This document shows positions 11,091 through 18,844 of a stretch of 64,000 nucleotides of DNA, piece by piece (positions within the stretch are counted from its first letter, which is position 1; each line of letters starts with the position of its first letter). Under the pieces are notes generated by a model. It saw only the letters and a list, made by a program, of their open reading frames with translations. It was not told the origin of the DNA and searched no databases. The stretch comes from Vreelandella salicampi (GTDB lineage Bacteria; Pseudomonadota; Gammaproteobacteria; Pseudomonadales; Halomonadaceae). Made by a program: the position numbers and the translations under genes. The stretch lies in assembly GCF_013415105.1 (NCBI RefSeq), contig NZ_JACCDF010000006.1:1-64000 (forward strand), given 5' to 3'.

Positions 11091-11978
11091 TCATAGACTT
11101 GGCGCCTGAACCGTGTCGAGTAGAACATCGCGCAAGGCTTGCGCAGCGACGGAAAGCTCTTGTTGGGTCAAGATACCGACGCGACACGAAACCCCAGGCG
11201 TGGTGAGTGGTACGCAGTGTGCGCCGAGTTCGTGCATTTGTTGGATGCACATCGAAGGCACGGCGCTGACGCCCAAACCATCGGCCACCATACGGCCAAC
11301 CGTTGAGAGTTGGTGGCTCTCAAACGCCACGGGCAAGGCAATCTCTTGTTGTTGAAGGGCTTGCTCTAGCAAGCGACGCACCAGCGAAGGCCGCTGCAGC
11401 GTAATAAAATCATGGGTCAGTAAATCCGCCCATGAAAGTTGCGTGGCCTGGGCTTGGCGGCTTGAGCGTGGCACTACAGCGACAAAATGATCCTCAAACA
11501 ATGGCGTGAATAGTAGGCTACCGGTGCCTTCCGGCGCAAAGGCGATGCCCATCTCCACCTGCCGCGAACGCACCATATCGGTTACTTCTTCGTTGACGAC
11601 ATCGTGCACGGTAACGTTGATTTTGGGGTACTGCTGGCGAAACTGTACCAGGGCGGCGGGTAATAAGTTGCAGGCAAACGACGGCATCGCCGCGACGCTG
11701 AGACGCCCAAGCTGAAGTGTGAAACGTTGGCGCAAGCGCTCTTCGGTGTTATCCCACTGTGCTAACAAGTGCTTTGCTAGCGGTAAAAGCGATTCCCCTT
11801 CAGGGGTTAGGCGCACGCTGCGGGTACTGCGAATCAACAATTTGCCCCCCAGCGTTTCTTCCAACCCTTTGATGGCGAGGCTTAGGGCTGGCTGCGATAA
11901 ATGCAGTCGCTCGCAGGCCTGAGTGAAGCTTAAGGTTTGCGCTACAGCAAGAAATGCGCGTAACTGTTTTACGGTCAT
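11091..11978 (-). CDS. LysR-family regulator divergent from the CoA-transferase genes
   Basis: 295 residues: HTH at 1-60 (MTVKQLRAFLAVAQTLSFTQACERLHLSQPALSLAIKGLE) and an effector-binding domain behind it. Divergent from scoA with 223 bp between starts, the usual LysR arrangement, so it most likely controls scoAB in response to a ketone-body-related metabolite. The intergenic DNA is AT-rich and contains several LysR-style T-N11-A possibilities, none decisive. Confidence 0.9.
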   Translation of the reverse strand: MTVKQLRAFLAVAQTLSFTQACERLHLSQPALSLAIKGLEETLGGKLLIRSTRSVRLTPEGESLLPLAKHLLAQWDNTEERLRQRFTLQLGRLSVAAMPSFACNLLPAALVQFRQQYPKINVTVHDVVNEEVTDMVRSRQVEMGIAFAPEGTGSLLFTPLFEDHFVAVVPRSSRQAQATQLSWADLLTHDFITLQRPSLVRRLLEQALQQQEIALPVAFESHQLSTVGRMVADGLGVSAVPSMCIQQMHELGAHCVPLTTPGVSCRVGILTQQELSVAAQALRDVLLDTVQAPSL

Positions 11979-12099
11979 GCTGAGAATTTACCGCTCTAAT
12001 AGGAAAGTGTGTGCATAGCAAAGAATGTGAAGGTAGAGCAATATTGATAAGATTTAAAAATAAATTGATAAAAAAAACAAACTTAACAAATATATGCTC

Positions 12100-12115
12100 T
12101 GGCACAACACTGGCA
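12100..12115 (+). promoter_or_regulatory. Candidate sigma-54 (-24/-12) promoter for scoAB
   Basis: TGGCACAACACTGGCA has the GG-N10-GC spacing of sigma-54 promoters and matches TGGCACGRNNNTTGCW except for A in place of G at position 7 and TGGC in place of TTGC. The predicted start site would lie about 75 bp ahead of the scoA ATG. No sigma-54 activator gene is visible nearby, and the divergent regulator is LysR-type, so this is tentative. Confidence 0.35.
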
Positions 12116-12201
12116 TCATGTAAGCGCTGGCGTAGCGAACGATGAATCATCTTCGTCCAGTGCATGGGATGTTATCAACCAACAACAAGCGAGGAACCAC
12201 C

Positions 12202-12900
12202 ATGTCAGGATTTGATAAGCGTGTCGCTTCTTACGAAGAAGCAATGCAGGGTATTGAAAGCGGAATGACCGTGATTGCGGGCGGTTTCGGCCTGTGCGGC
12301 ATCCCGGAAAATTTGATTGCGGAAATCAAGCGTCGCGGCGTTAAAGATTTGACCGTGGTTTCTAATAACTGCGGCGTGGATGGCTTTGGTTTGGGGCTTT
12401 TGCTGGAAGATCGCCAAATCCGCAAGATTCTGGCCTCCTACGTTGGCGAAAACGCGATGTTTGAGCAGCAAATGCTCAACGACGAAATCGAGGTGGTGCT
12501 TACCCCTCAAGGCACGTTAGCAGAGAAAATGCGTGCTGGTGGTGCCGGTATCCCCGCTTTTTATACTGCCACAGGTTACGGCACACCGATTGGCGATGGC
12601 AAAGAAGTGCGCGAATTTAACGGCCGTCCGCACATTATGGAAGAAGCCATCATCGGTGATTTCGCCATTGTAAAAGGGTGGAAAGCTGACTGGTACGGCA
12701 ACGTCATGTATCACCACACTGCACAGAACTTTAATCCGATGGCGGCCACAGCGGGCAAAATTACCGTGGTCGAGGTGGAAGAGATTGTTGAGCCGGGCGA
12801 GCTCGATCCGAGTCAAATCCATACGCCGGGTATCTACGTGGATCGTCTTATTCAAGGCACCTTCGAAAAGCGTATTGAGAAGCGCACCGTACATAGCTAA
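12202..12900 (+). CDS. scoA: 3-oxoacid CoA-transferase, subunit A
   Basis: 232-residue alpha subunit of the heterodimeric transferase that moves CoA from succinyl-CoA to acetoacetate, feeding ketone bodies into central metabolism. The N-terminal [16 protein letters not shown] glycine-rich CoA-binding loop and [12 protein letters not shown] are typical. The frame opens at 12142, but GAGGAACCACC directly before ATG 12202 (MSGFDKRV) and family alignment fix the start. Followed 86 bp later by scoB. Confidence 0.95.
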   Translation: MSGFDKRVASYEEAMQGIESGMTVIAGGFGLCGIPENLIAEIKRRGVKDLTVVSNNCGVDGFGLGLLLEDRQIRKILASYVGENAMFEQQMLNDEIEVVLTPQGTLAEKMRAGGAGIPAFYTATGYGTPIGDGKEVREFNGRPHIMEEAIIGDFAIVKGWKADWYGNVMYHHTAQNFNPMAATAGKITVVEVEEIVEPGELDPSQIHTPGIYVDRLIQGTFEKRIEKRTVHS

Positions 12901-12986
12901 CGCTTAGCGATACCCGTAAACAGGCTCAAATCGATTTCCATCTTGAGACAATACGACGTCTTGGGACAATAAGAGGTAAAGACACC

Positions 12987-13655
12987 ATGGCTTTGACACG
13001 TGAACAAATGGCACAGCGCGTTGCCCGCGAATTAGAAGACGGTTTTTATGTGAACCTAGGTATCGGTATCCCGACGTTGGTAGCTAACTACATTCCTGAT
13101 GGTATGGACGTTATGCTGCAATCAGAGAATGGTTTATTAGGCATGGGGCGGTTCCCGACCGAAGACGAACTCGACCCGGACATGATCAACGCTGGTAAGC
13201 AGACCGTGACCGCCCGCCCGGGCGCGGCGATTTTCTCCTCGGCGGAATCGTTTGCCATGATCCGCGGTGGCCACGTTGATTTAACGGTATTAGGCGCGTT
13301 TGAGATCGATCAAAACGGCAATATTGCCTCTTGGATGATCCCTGGTAAGTTGATTAAAGGCATGGGTGGCGCGATGGATCTCGTGGCGGGGGCGGAAAAT
13401 ATTATTTGCACCATGACCCACGCCTCTAAGCACGGTGAGTCGAAGCTTTTAGAGCAGTGTAACCTACCCCTCACGGGAGCAGGCTGCATTAATCGTGTGC
13501 TGACCGATCTGGCGTATCTGGAAATTAAAGACGGTGCTTTTATTCTCAAAGAGCGTGCTCCGGGCGTCAGCGTTGAAGAGATCGTCGAGAAAACGGCCGG
13601 AAAGCTGATTGTGCCCGACCATGTGCCCGAAATGACGTTTGTCGAGGCGTCTTAA
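12987..13655 (+). CDS. scoB: 3-oxoacid CoA-transferase, subunit B
   Basis: 222-residue beta subunit carrying the catalytic glutamate: Glu47 in LQSENGLLGMG, which forms the glutamyl-CoA thioester in this family. GIGIPTLVANY near the N-terminus and GGAMDLVAGAENIICTMTH further on are conserved. AAGAGG lies upstream of the ATG. Pairs with ScoA. With the 3-hydroxybutyrate dehydrogenase at 15576 it completes a route from 3-hydroxybutyrate to acetoacetyl-CoA. Confidence 0.95.
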   Translation: MALTREQMAQRVARELEDGFYVNLGIGIPTLVANYIPDGMDVMLQSENGLLGMGRFPTEDELDPDMINAGKQTVTARPGAAIFSSAESFAMIRGGHVDLTVLGAFEIDQNGNIASWMIPGKLIKGMGGAMDLVAGAENIICTMTHASKHGESKLLEQCNLPLTGAGCINRVLTDLAYLEIKDGAFILKERAPGVSVEEIVEKTAGKLIVPDHVPEMTFVEAS

Positions 13656-13691
13656 GGTTACGGCATACGGCAGAGTAAAAGCGATGGCTCA

Positions 13692-13740
13692 GGCGTAGGT
13701 GGCCTAGGTGGCACATAGGTAAAGAAGCGTCACCTACGCC
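13692..13740. terminator. Inverted repeat between scoB and the DUF1338-like gene
   Basis: GGCGTAGGTG (13692-13701) pairs with CACCTACGCC (13731-13740); the long loop holds further TAGGTGGC/TAGGT copies. It overlaps the end of the minus-strand gene. It may act as a bidirectional transcription barrier, but there is no T-run. Confidence 0.3.
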
Positions 13741-14531
13741 ATTTCGCAGCGAGTGTGGTGGGGCAGCAAAAGCTCGGCGACTTGCTCGTAACCATCGCTG
13801 ACGTGTTTTTGTACCAGCGCCAAGCCGCCTAAACAGACACGGTGCTCATCGCCTTCGGCAAACACGGTTTTTTGCGCGGTGGTGAGGTAGAAGCGGTGAT
13901 CGAGTAGGTTCGATACCGGAAAAACACCGTGCTGCAAACTGTCGCCTCCGATCAATCCTGCCTCACGCACTTGTTGGTCGAGCGTGGGCAGTGACACTCC
14001 TAGCTGTTGGCAATCAAACCCCGCATGGTGAAGGCGTGGTCCCATGACAGAAAGCCAAGCCGCCAGTGGGTGCGCTTCATAGAGGGTTTGGTAGAGCCGC
14101 CATGTTGGCATCGGCCAGGGGCGGCCCTGATGAAAAAGCGTATGTGTTTCGCTCTCTGTTGTCGGTGCTTGCTGCATGAGGGCGATAAGCGCATCGCGAG
14201 GGGCTTTGCATAACGTGCCGGTTTGTAGCTCCGCCAAGACTAACCAGCTTCCGCCATTTTCGGGAGCCAGTAAGGTGACTAAAAGCCCTTTGTCGGCCAT
14301 CGCATAATGACTCACCGCTTCATATCCCAGACGCGTCAGCGCCGGCGTGAGATGGCTTATGTCATAGGCGCCATGGTTGAGTGTGAGTAGCGTGAAATAG
14401 GCGGGAGGCGTGTCGGTTGGCCAAAGGCGTAACGCCGCAATGTCTGGGTGCGTATGTACGTAATCAAGCCACAGCTCTTGCAGGAACGCCTCGCGCTGTG
14501 TCACCCGATGGTGCGCGTTGGGGGAGAGCAT
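13734..14531 (-). CDS. DUF1338-like protein (2-oxoadipate dioxygenase/decarboxylase family)
   Basis: 265 residues. LNHGAYDISHLTPALTRLGYEAVSHYAMADKG resembles the HGAIR...LGMYPVSYYDLSQAG region of E. coli YdcJ, and VFAEGDEHRVCLGGLALVQKHV resembles its GEIEQRGVALTPKGRALYDKL end. These would supply the first His and the Glu of the iron site; the middle His is less clear (NLLDHRF). Characterised family members convert 2-oxoadipate to 2-hydroxyglutarate in lysine breakdown. This protein is much shorter than YdcJ (about 450 residues). GAGG precedes the ATG at 14531. Family membership is a judgement by eye. Confidence 0.6.
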   Translation of the reverse strand: MLSPNAHHRVTQREAFLQELWLDYVHTHPDIAALRLWPTDTPPAYFTLLTLNHGAYDISHLTPALTRLGYEAVSHYAMADKGLLVTLLAPENGGSWLVLAELQTGTLCKAPRDALIALMQQAPTTESETHTLFHQGRPWPMPTWRLYQTLYEAHPLAAWLSVMGPRLHHAGFDCQQLGVSLPTLDQQVREAGLIGGDSLQHGVFPVSNLLDHRFYLTTAQKTVFAEGDEHRVCLGGLALVQKHVSDGYEQVAELLLPHHTRCEMA

Positions 14532-14642
14532 GAATTATCCTCACCTAATATGCCGTGTCAGCGCCAATAGAAATGGCGGTTTGGGTCATTATAGGCAAGG
14601 CAAAAAAGTCGCGTTCAACGCACGTAAACGCCTGGACGGGTT

Positions 14643-14906
14643 TTAAGCAGAAAGCGCAGGGTGTTGGCGCACAAACTGCTCGAATTCAGTAAAGCCGCCG
14701 ATGTGCTCTTGATCAACGAATACCTGAGGGACGGTATGGATGGCTTTACCTGCCGTTTTGGCAATGTCTTCTTTGGTGATCCCTTCCGAGGGCATGTCGA
14801 TGTAGCGAACGCCGTCTATTTTGCCGCTTTCTTCAAGCTGTTCGGCGAGGCGCTTGGCCATGACACAAAACGGGCAGGAAAGGCGACCGTAAATCACTAC
14901 GAACAT
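14643..14906 (-). CDS. grxA: Glutaredoxin 1-like (GrxA)
   Basis: 87-residue thiol-disulfide oxidoreductase that uses glutathione to reduce ribonucleotide reductase and mixed disulfides. The N-terminal VVIYGRLSCPFCVMAKRLAEQL carries the CPFC dithiol; EGITKEDIAKTAGK, TVPQVFVDQEHIGGF are the glutathione-binding features shared with E. coli Grx1 (85 residues). AGGAG lies upstream of the ATG. Divergent from the HybE-like gene. Confidence 0.93.
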   Translation of the reverse strand: MFVVIYGRLSCPFCVMAKRLAEQLEESGKIDGVRYIDMPSEGITKEDIAKTAGKAIHTVPQVFVDQEHIGGFTEFEQFVRQHPALSA

Positions 14907-15050
14907 ATAAAAACTCCTATTTAGAACGATTTGTTTAGGTTGTATTGTGAACCACGCCTTAACCTTTCTCCAATAGCACTGTGCTACGTGGGTGATTAAA
15001 CTGAGTTATGGCCTCCATTGTGTTGAGGTAGAGGCGGGAGATGAGAGCCC

Positions 15051-15479
15051 ATGGGTATGCAAACATTAACGGCAGATGAATACGTCACGCTTTCAGAGCG
15101 CGCACGACGCTATCGAGATGCTCACCTTAAGACGTTGAAAAAAAAGCCGGAATATAATCCTAAGCTTGGCGTCGATGCTCTATGCTTTCAGCGTTGGCAA
15201 GATGATGCACTAGCTGGGAAAGGGCTCGTGGGAGCATTGATTAGCCCATGTGCATTATCGCTAATCGCAATACCCGAGCCAGAAAAGCTGCAGCACCCAC
15301 CCGATACGCTTTTACTCCATTTGCCGTCGGGGCACTATCGCTTGCAGCATTGCCCGCTAGAAGGCGTCGCCTGGTACCAGAGAATTATCTTAGACGATTT
15401 GCGTGGAATCGAAAGCATGCAAGAAGCGGCGCAGCTCGCGCAACAACTGATGGAGCGCTTGATGAAGCCAAGCGCGTAA
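15051..15479 (+). CDS. HybE-like protein ([NiFe]-hydrogenase assembly chaperone family), orphan
   Basis: 142 residues. GALISPCALSLIAIPEPEK, HLPSGHYRLQHCPLEGVAWYQRIIL and the closing helix line up with E. coli HybE (VITPWMLSAVIFPGPD, LPYGTMTFTVGELDGVSQY). HybE guides Tat-exported hydrogenase-2 assembly. No hydrogenase or hyp genes occur in this 64 kb, so this may serve another metallo- or redox protein. Start at ATG 15051; ATG 15057 is also possible. It precedes bdhA by 96 bp on the same strand. Fold assignment is by eye. Confidence 0.65.
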   Translation: MGMQTLTADEYVTLSERARRYRDAHLKTLKKKPEYNPKLGVDALCFQRWQDDALAGKGLVGALISPCALSLIAIPEPEKLQHPPDTLLLHLPSGHYRLQHCPLEGVAWYQRIILDDLRGIESMQEAAQLAQQLMERLMKPSA

Positions 15480-15575
15480 GCCAGGCAGCTTATGTAATAG
15501 AGAAAAACAGTAAGAGAGTAAAACCACAGAAATACACCCAATGCTTTTTTCGCATTAGCCATTAAGAGGCAGCTT

Positions 15576-16349
15576 ATGACAGCAACGAACAATACAACAC
15601 CCCGTGTCGCCTTGGTAACTGGGACAAGCAGCGGCATTGGTGAAGCCGTGGTCAAAAAGTTTTGTGATCTGGGCCATCAAGTGTTAGCCGTTGACTATAA
15701 CCCGGCAGGTAAAGATATCGCGGAAGCCGCTGGCGCTGCGTTTTTCAAAGCGGATCTCACCGATCCGAATGCGTGCCGTGCTGCTGTTGATGAGGCCGTT
15801 AAGCGCTTTGGGGGAGTTGATATCCTGGTGAATAACGCAGGCATTCAGCACGTGGCGCCGATTGAAGAGTTTCCTGAGCAGAAATGGCGTCAAATCATCG
15901 ATTTGATGCTTACTGCGCCTTTTCTTCTCTCTCAAGCCGCTTGGCCTTCCATGCGCGAGGGAGGCTGGGGACGCATTATTAATGTGGCCTCTGTGCATGC
16001 GCAGGTGGCCTCACCGGGTAAATCTGCTTATATCAGCGCCAAGCATGGGATGATTGGCCTTACCAAAACGGCCGCGTTAGAAGGTGGCGAGCAGGGAATT
16101 ACCGCCAATGCTATTTGCCCCGCCTATGTGAAAACGCCGCTAGTGGATAATCAGATCGCTGATCAAGCCAAAATGCATGGCATGGAAGAGCAGGAAGTGA
16201 TTGAGAAGATCATGCTCAAAAATGCGGCGGTCAAGCGCTTAATCGACCCTGCCGAAGTGGCGGAGATGGTTGCCTATTTAAGCTCAGATATGGCCGGCGC
16301 GGTGACCGGCTCAAGCTGGAATATCGATTTGGGCTGGACGGCACAATAA
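15576..16349 (+). CDS. bdhA: D-3-hydroxybutyrate dehydrogenase
   Basis: 257-residue short-chain dehydrogenase that interconverts 3-hydroxybutyrate and acetoacetate with NAD+. Rossmann motif TGTSSGIGEA, NNAG (VNNAGIQHVAPIEEFP), and the YxxxK pair in YISAKHGM are present. The stretch GIQHVAPIEEFP and the C-terminal GSSWNIDLGWTAQ are characteristic of bacterial 3-hydroxybutyrate dehydrogenases. AAGAGG precedes the ATG at 15576. With scoAB it supports use of 3-hydroxybutyrate or mobilised PHB. A hairpin terminator follows. Confidence 0.93.
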   Translation: MTATNNTTPRVALVTGTSSGIGEAVVKKFCDLGHQVLAVDYNPAGKDIAEAAGAAFFKADLTDPNACRAAVDEAVKRFGGVDILVNNAGIQHVAPIEEFPEQKWRQIIDLMLTAPFLLSQAAWPSMREGGWGRIINVASVHAQVASPGKSAYISAKHGMIGLTKTAALEGGEQGITANAICPAYVKTPLVDNQIADQAKMHGMEEQEVIEKIMLKNAAVKRLIDPAEVAEMVAYLSSDMAGAVTGSSWNIDLGWTAQ

Positions 16350-16380
16350 CCCTACGTATTGGTAGGCGAGTATTCGACGC

Positions 16381-16404
16381 AACCCCGCTCACTAGCGGGG
16401 TTTT
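16381..16404. terminator. Bidirectional intrinsic terminator between bdhA and regA
   Basis: AACCCCGCT (16381-16389) pairs with AGCGGGGTT (16394-16402) around a 4-base loop, followed by T's on the plus strand and flanked by A's that give T's on the minus strand. It ends bdhA and overlaps the stop of the convergent response regulator gene. Confidence 0.8.
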
Positions 16405-16957
16405 AGCGTCTGACGGGGCGTTTTTGCAATTTGCGTTGTAGCGTGCGGCGGTGCATGCCTAAAGCGCGGGCTGTGGCCGAAATATTGCCATCGTGCTCTT
16501 GCAAGACCTTTTGAATATGCTCCCACGTGATGCGATTGACTGACGGTGGGTTCTCTGCCACCTCGGCATCCGGGTCGCCTTCTTGCCGCTCAAAGGCATT
16601 GAGCACATCATCGGCATCGGCTGGTTTGCACAGATAGTTGACCGCACCTAGCTTGATCGCCTCAACCGCCGTTGCAATGCTGGAGTAACCGGTCAATACC
16701 ACTACCCGGCACTTGGGTGAGGCAGCCAATAGGCCTGGCAAAAGCTTTAGCCCCGAGCTTTGCTCAAGCTTTAAATCCAGGGTCGCCATGGTGGGCATTT
16801 CTGAGGCTGCTAGCGTAAGCGCCTGGTCAGCATCGTGTGCAACGCTCACCTGGTAGCCGCGGCGAGTTAATGCCCGACTCAACACATGACAAAACATTTC
16901 GTCGTCATCGATGATGAGCAGGCGTTGGTCTCGTGTCGATGTCGTTATGGTAGGCAT
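16403..16957 (-). CDS. regA: RegA/PrrA/ActR-type response regulator
   Basis: 184 residues. Receiver domain with acidic pocket IIDDDE (17-20) and phospho-acceptor Asp61 in ATLDLKLEQSSG, then a short linker and a Fis-type HTH NISATARALGMHRRTLQRKLQKRP at the C-terminus, the hallmark of the RegA/RoxR group. Members respond to redox state through their partner kinase and control respiration, carbon and nitrogen genes. It lies 38 bp downstream of regB in the same transcript. RegA is known as a global regulator; targets here are not visible. Confidence 0.92.
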   Translation of the reverse strand: MPTITTSTRDQRLLIIDDDEMFCHVLSRALTRRGYQVSVAHDADQALTLAASEMPTMATLDLKLEQSSGLKLLPGLLAASPKCRVVVLTGYSSIATAVEAIKLGAVNYLCKPADADDVLNAFERQEGDPDAEVAENPPSVNRITWEHIQKVLQEHDGNISATARALGMHRRTLQRKLQKRPVRR

Positions 16958-16995
16958 AGCGTCCTCAGTAAGTCATCAGCGGGGCGTTGCAAATA

Positions 16996-18270
16996 TTAAG
17001 TCGATGGGGGTGAGCTGCGCGGCAAAATTACCTCGGTTAACGTCCCACCTTCCGGGTGATTATACAGGCTCACCCCTCCGCCTAAGCGATTGATTGTTGC
17101 ATGAGTGAGAAATAGGCCAATACCCATGCCTTTGCTTTTGGTGGACACAAAAGTATCGCCTAATTGATCGGCAATGGAGAGCGAAATACCCGGCCCATGG
17201 TCGCGAATATCAATGATGACGCTATCATCCTGCCAATCAAGGCGGATGGCAATTTGCTCTGGGTTCGCGTCGGCGGCGTTGTTGAGCAAGTTGGTGAGTG
17301 CTTGGTCAAGGGTCGCATCGACCGCAAGCCAAGGGCGTCCACGACGTTCAGCGACATCTAGCTGGTGGCTAACGTCCGGGCGCAGAACTAGCCAGCGCTG
17401 AACTACCTCGGCCAGCCACTGTTGCGCATCGCGCACCTCAGGCACCGCCATACGCCGACGGTCGGCATGAGAAACTAAATGCTGTAAACGAGACTTGCAG
17501 GTATCCACTTGCCGGCGCAGAAGTGCAATGTCTTCTCCCAGCGGCGAGCTGGCATCGACTTCGTTTTCCATTTCGTTAAGCAGCACCGCCATAGTGGAAA
17601 GCGGCGTGCCGAGTTCATGGGCGGTTCCCGCCGCTTGAGTGGCTACCGCCAGCACTTGTTCGTTTCGCAGTGCCGCTTCGCGGGTGCGTGAAAGCGCCTG
17701 GTCGCGACGTCGCAACGCGTCCGCCATCTTGTAAATGAAAAAGGTCACTAGCCCAGCTGAAAGGCCAAAATTAAGCCACATACCCAATACGTGCAGACTT
17801 AAGGGGCTATCGCTATTGATATGGCCTAGTTGGGGTATGGCGTGGTAGTGAAACATCAGAAGGCTATAACCTGTCATGGCCACTAGCGCGATGATCCATG
17901 AATGCCGCCAGGGCAACGTTGCCGCGGCGATTGTGACAGGTACGAGGTAATAGGTGACAAACGGGTTCGTCGCCCCGCCGGTAAAATAGAACAGTAGCGT
18001 GAGACCGGCGATATCCGCGAGAAGGTGGAGAAGATACTCGCTATGGTCGACCGCGCGTGGCCGCCCCAACCGCCACCAGGTGATGATATTGAGTGCACCC
18101 ATGGCAATCACAACGCTGACCACGGCCAGTACGGGCAGCTCAAAGGCAAGTAGCTCGACGCCGACAATAATCGCGATGAGGAAGCCCGTCCACGTAATAC
18201 CGCGAACGATGGTCAAGCGTACCAGGTTGCGGTTAGGTGTGGAGAGTGGCAATAGCAGTTCGGTGGGCAT
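16996..18270 (-). CDS. regB: RegB/PrrB/RoxS-type redox sensor histidine kinase
   Basis: 424 residues, about six membrane segments in the first 180. The ubiquinone-binding heptad GGATNPF is at 98-104. The phosphorylated His218 lies in HELGTPL, and Cys258 (QVDTCKSRL) falls exactly 40 residues later, the spacing of His225 and redox Cys265 in Rhodobacter RegB. The ATPase domain carries LLNNAADANPE, DHGPGI and GMGIGLFLTH. So both known RegB redox inputs, quinone and cysteine, appear kept. Its ATG shares a base with the stop of the upstream membrane-protein gene (TAATG), indicating coupled translation. Confidence 0.94.
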   Translation of the reverse strand: MPTELLLPLSTPNRNLVRLTIVRGITWTGFLIAIIVGVELLAFELPVLAVVSVVIAMGALNIITWWRLGRPRAVDHSEYLLHLLADIAGLTLLFYFTGGATNPFVTYYLVPVTIAAATLPWRHSWIIALVAMTGYSLLMFHYHAIPQLGHINSDSPLSLHVLGMWLNFGLSAGLVTFFIYKMADALRRRDQALSRTREAALRNEQVLAVATQAAGTAHELGTPLSTMAVLLNEMENEVDASSPLGEDIALLRRQVDTCKSRLQHLVSHADRRRMAVPEVRDAQQWLAEVVQRWLVLRPDVSHQLDVAERRGRPWLAVDATLDQALTNLLNNAADANPEQIAIRLDWQDDSVIIDIRDHGPGISLSIADQLGDTFVSTKSKGMGIGLFLTHATINRLGGGVSLYNHPEGGTLTEVILPRSSPPST

Positions 18271-18689
18271 TAGGCTTTCTTAGCACTTTTGACGCTATGA
18301 ATGACAAACTTCACCAGCAGCGTCACAACGAAAGTGAGCCAGCCGGCAGAGGCGAGAATATTCACCGCTAACATTTTGGGCGGTAGCCACGCCCCGCCAA
18401 ATAGGGCGTCGAGCAAGATGTGGAAAAACATAGCCAGAAGTAGTGGCAGGCCGAGTAGGTGAATCCACATATCCGTACGTCGCTTGCGCACGTGGTAGCG
18501 GCGTATGAGTAGCCGAAAAGGGCGATGTACCCAGCTGAAAAACACTAACGTGGCGATCAACAGTATGGCAGCGAGCGTGGGCTCTGGGTTGCCTTGATAG
18601 ATCGAGAGGGTGATGGACCATCCCAGCGCAAGCCACATAAGCCCCTCTAGGCTAGCGATGACATCCGCATAGCGCCTCACGTTATGCAT
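18270..18689 (-). CDS. Small four-helix membrane protein coupled to regB (unknown)
   Basis: 139 residues from ATG 18689 (MHNVRRYADV), which has AAGGAAAG eight bases upstream; the frame is open to 18779 but without a better start. Four hydrophobic segments (about 13-33, 36-54, 77-100, 108-130) are separated by a basic loop (RPFRLLIRRYHVRKRRTD). Not recognised as any family. The stop overlaps the regB start, so it is made together with the kinase and could be an accessory of redox sensing, by analogy with SenC-type partners of RegB, though it has no SenC motif. Confidence 0.8.
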   Translation of the reverse strand: MHNVRRYADVIASLEGLMWLALGWSITLSIYQGNPEPTLAAILLIATLVFFSWVHRPFRLLIRRYHVRKRRTDMWIHLLGLPLLLAMFFHILLDALFGGAWLPPKMLAVNILASAGWLTFVVTLLVKFVIHSVKSAKKA

Positions 18690-18769
18690 AAAGCTTCTTT
18701 CCTTACGAGCGTTTGATGAGACAATGATACGACAATTGACTGGCGCTGTGGGGCTGATCAGTGCGGCGA

Positions 18770-18797
18770 TTTCACCCATGCGGGGATTGGGTATACT
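18770..18797 (+). promoter_or_regulatory. Likely sigma-70 promoter of pyrC
   Basis: TTTCAC (18770-18775), 16-base spacer, TATACT (18792-18797), about 47 bp ahead of the GTG start of pyrC. Confidence 0.45.
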
Positions 18798-18844
18798 GTG
18801 CGCTCGATTGTTTATTGATTTGTAGCAGACTAATAGGAACCGAC

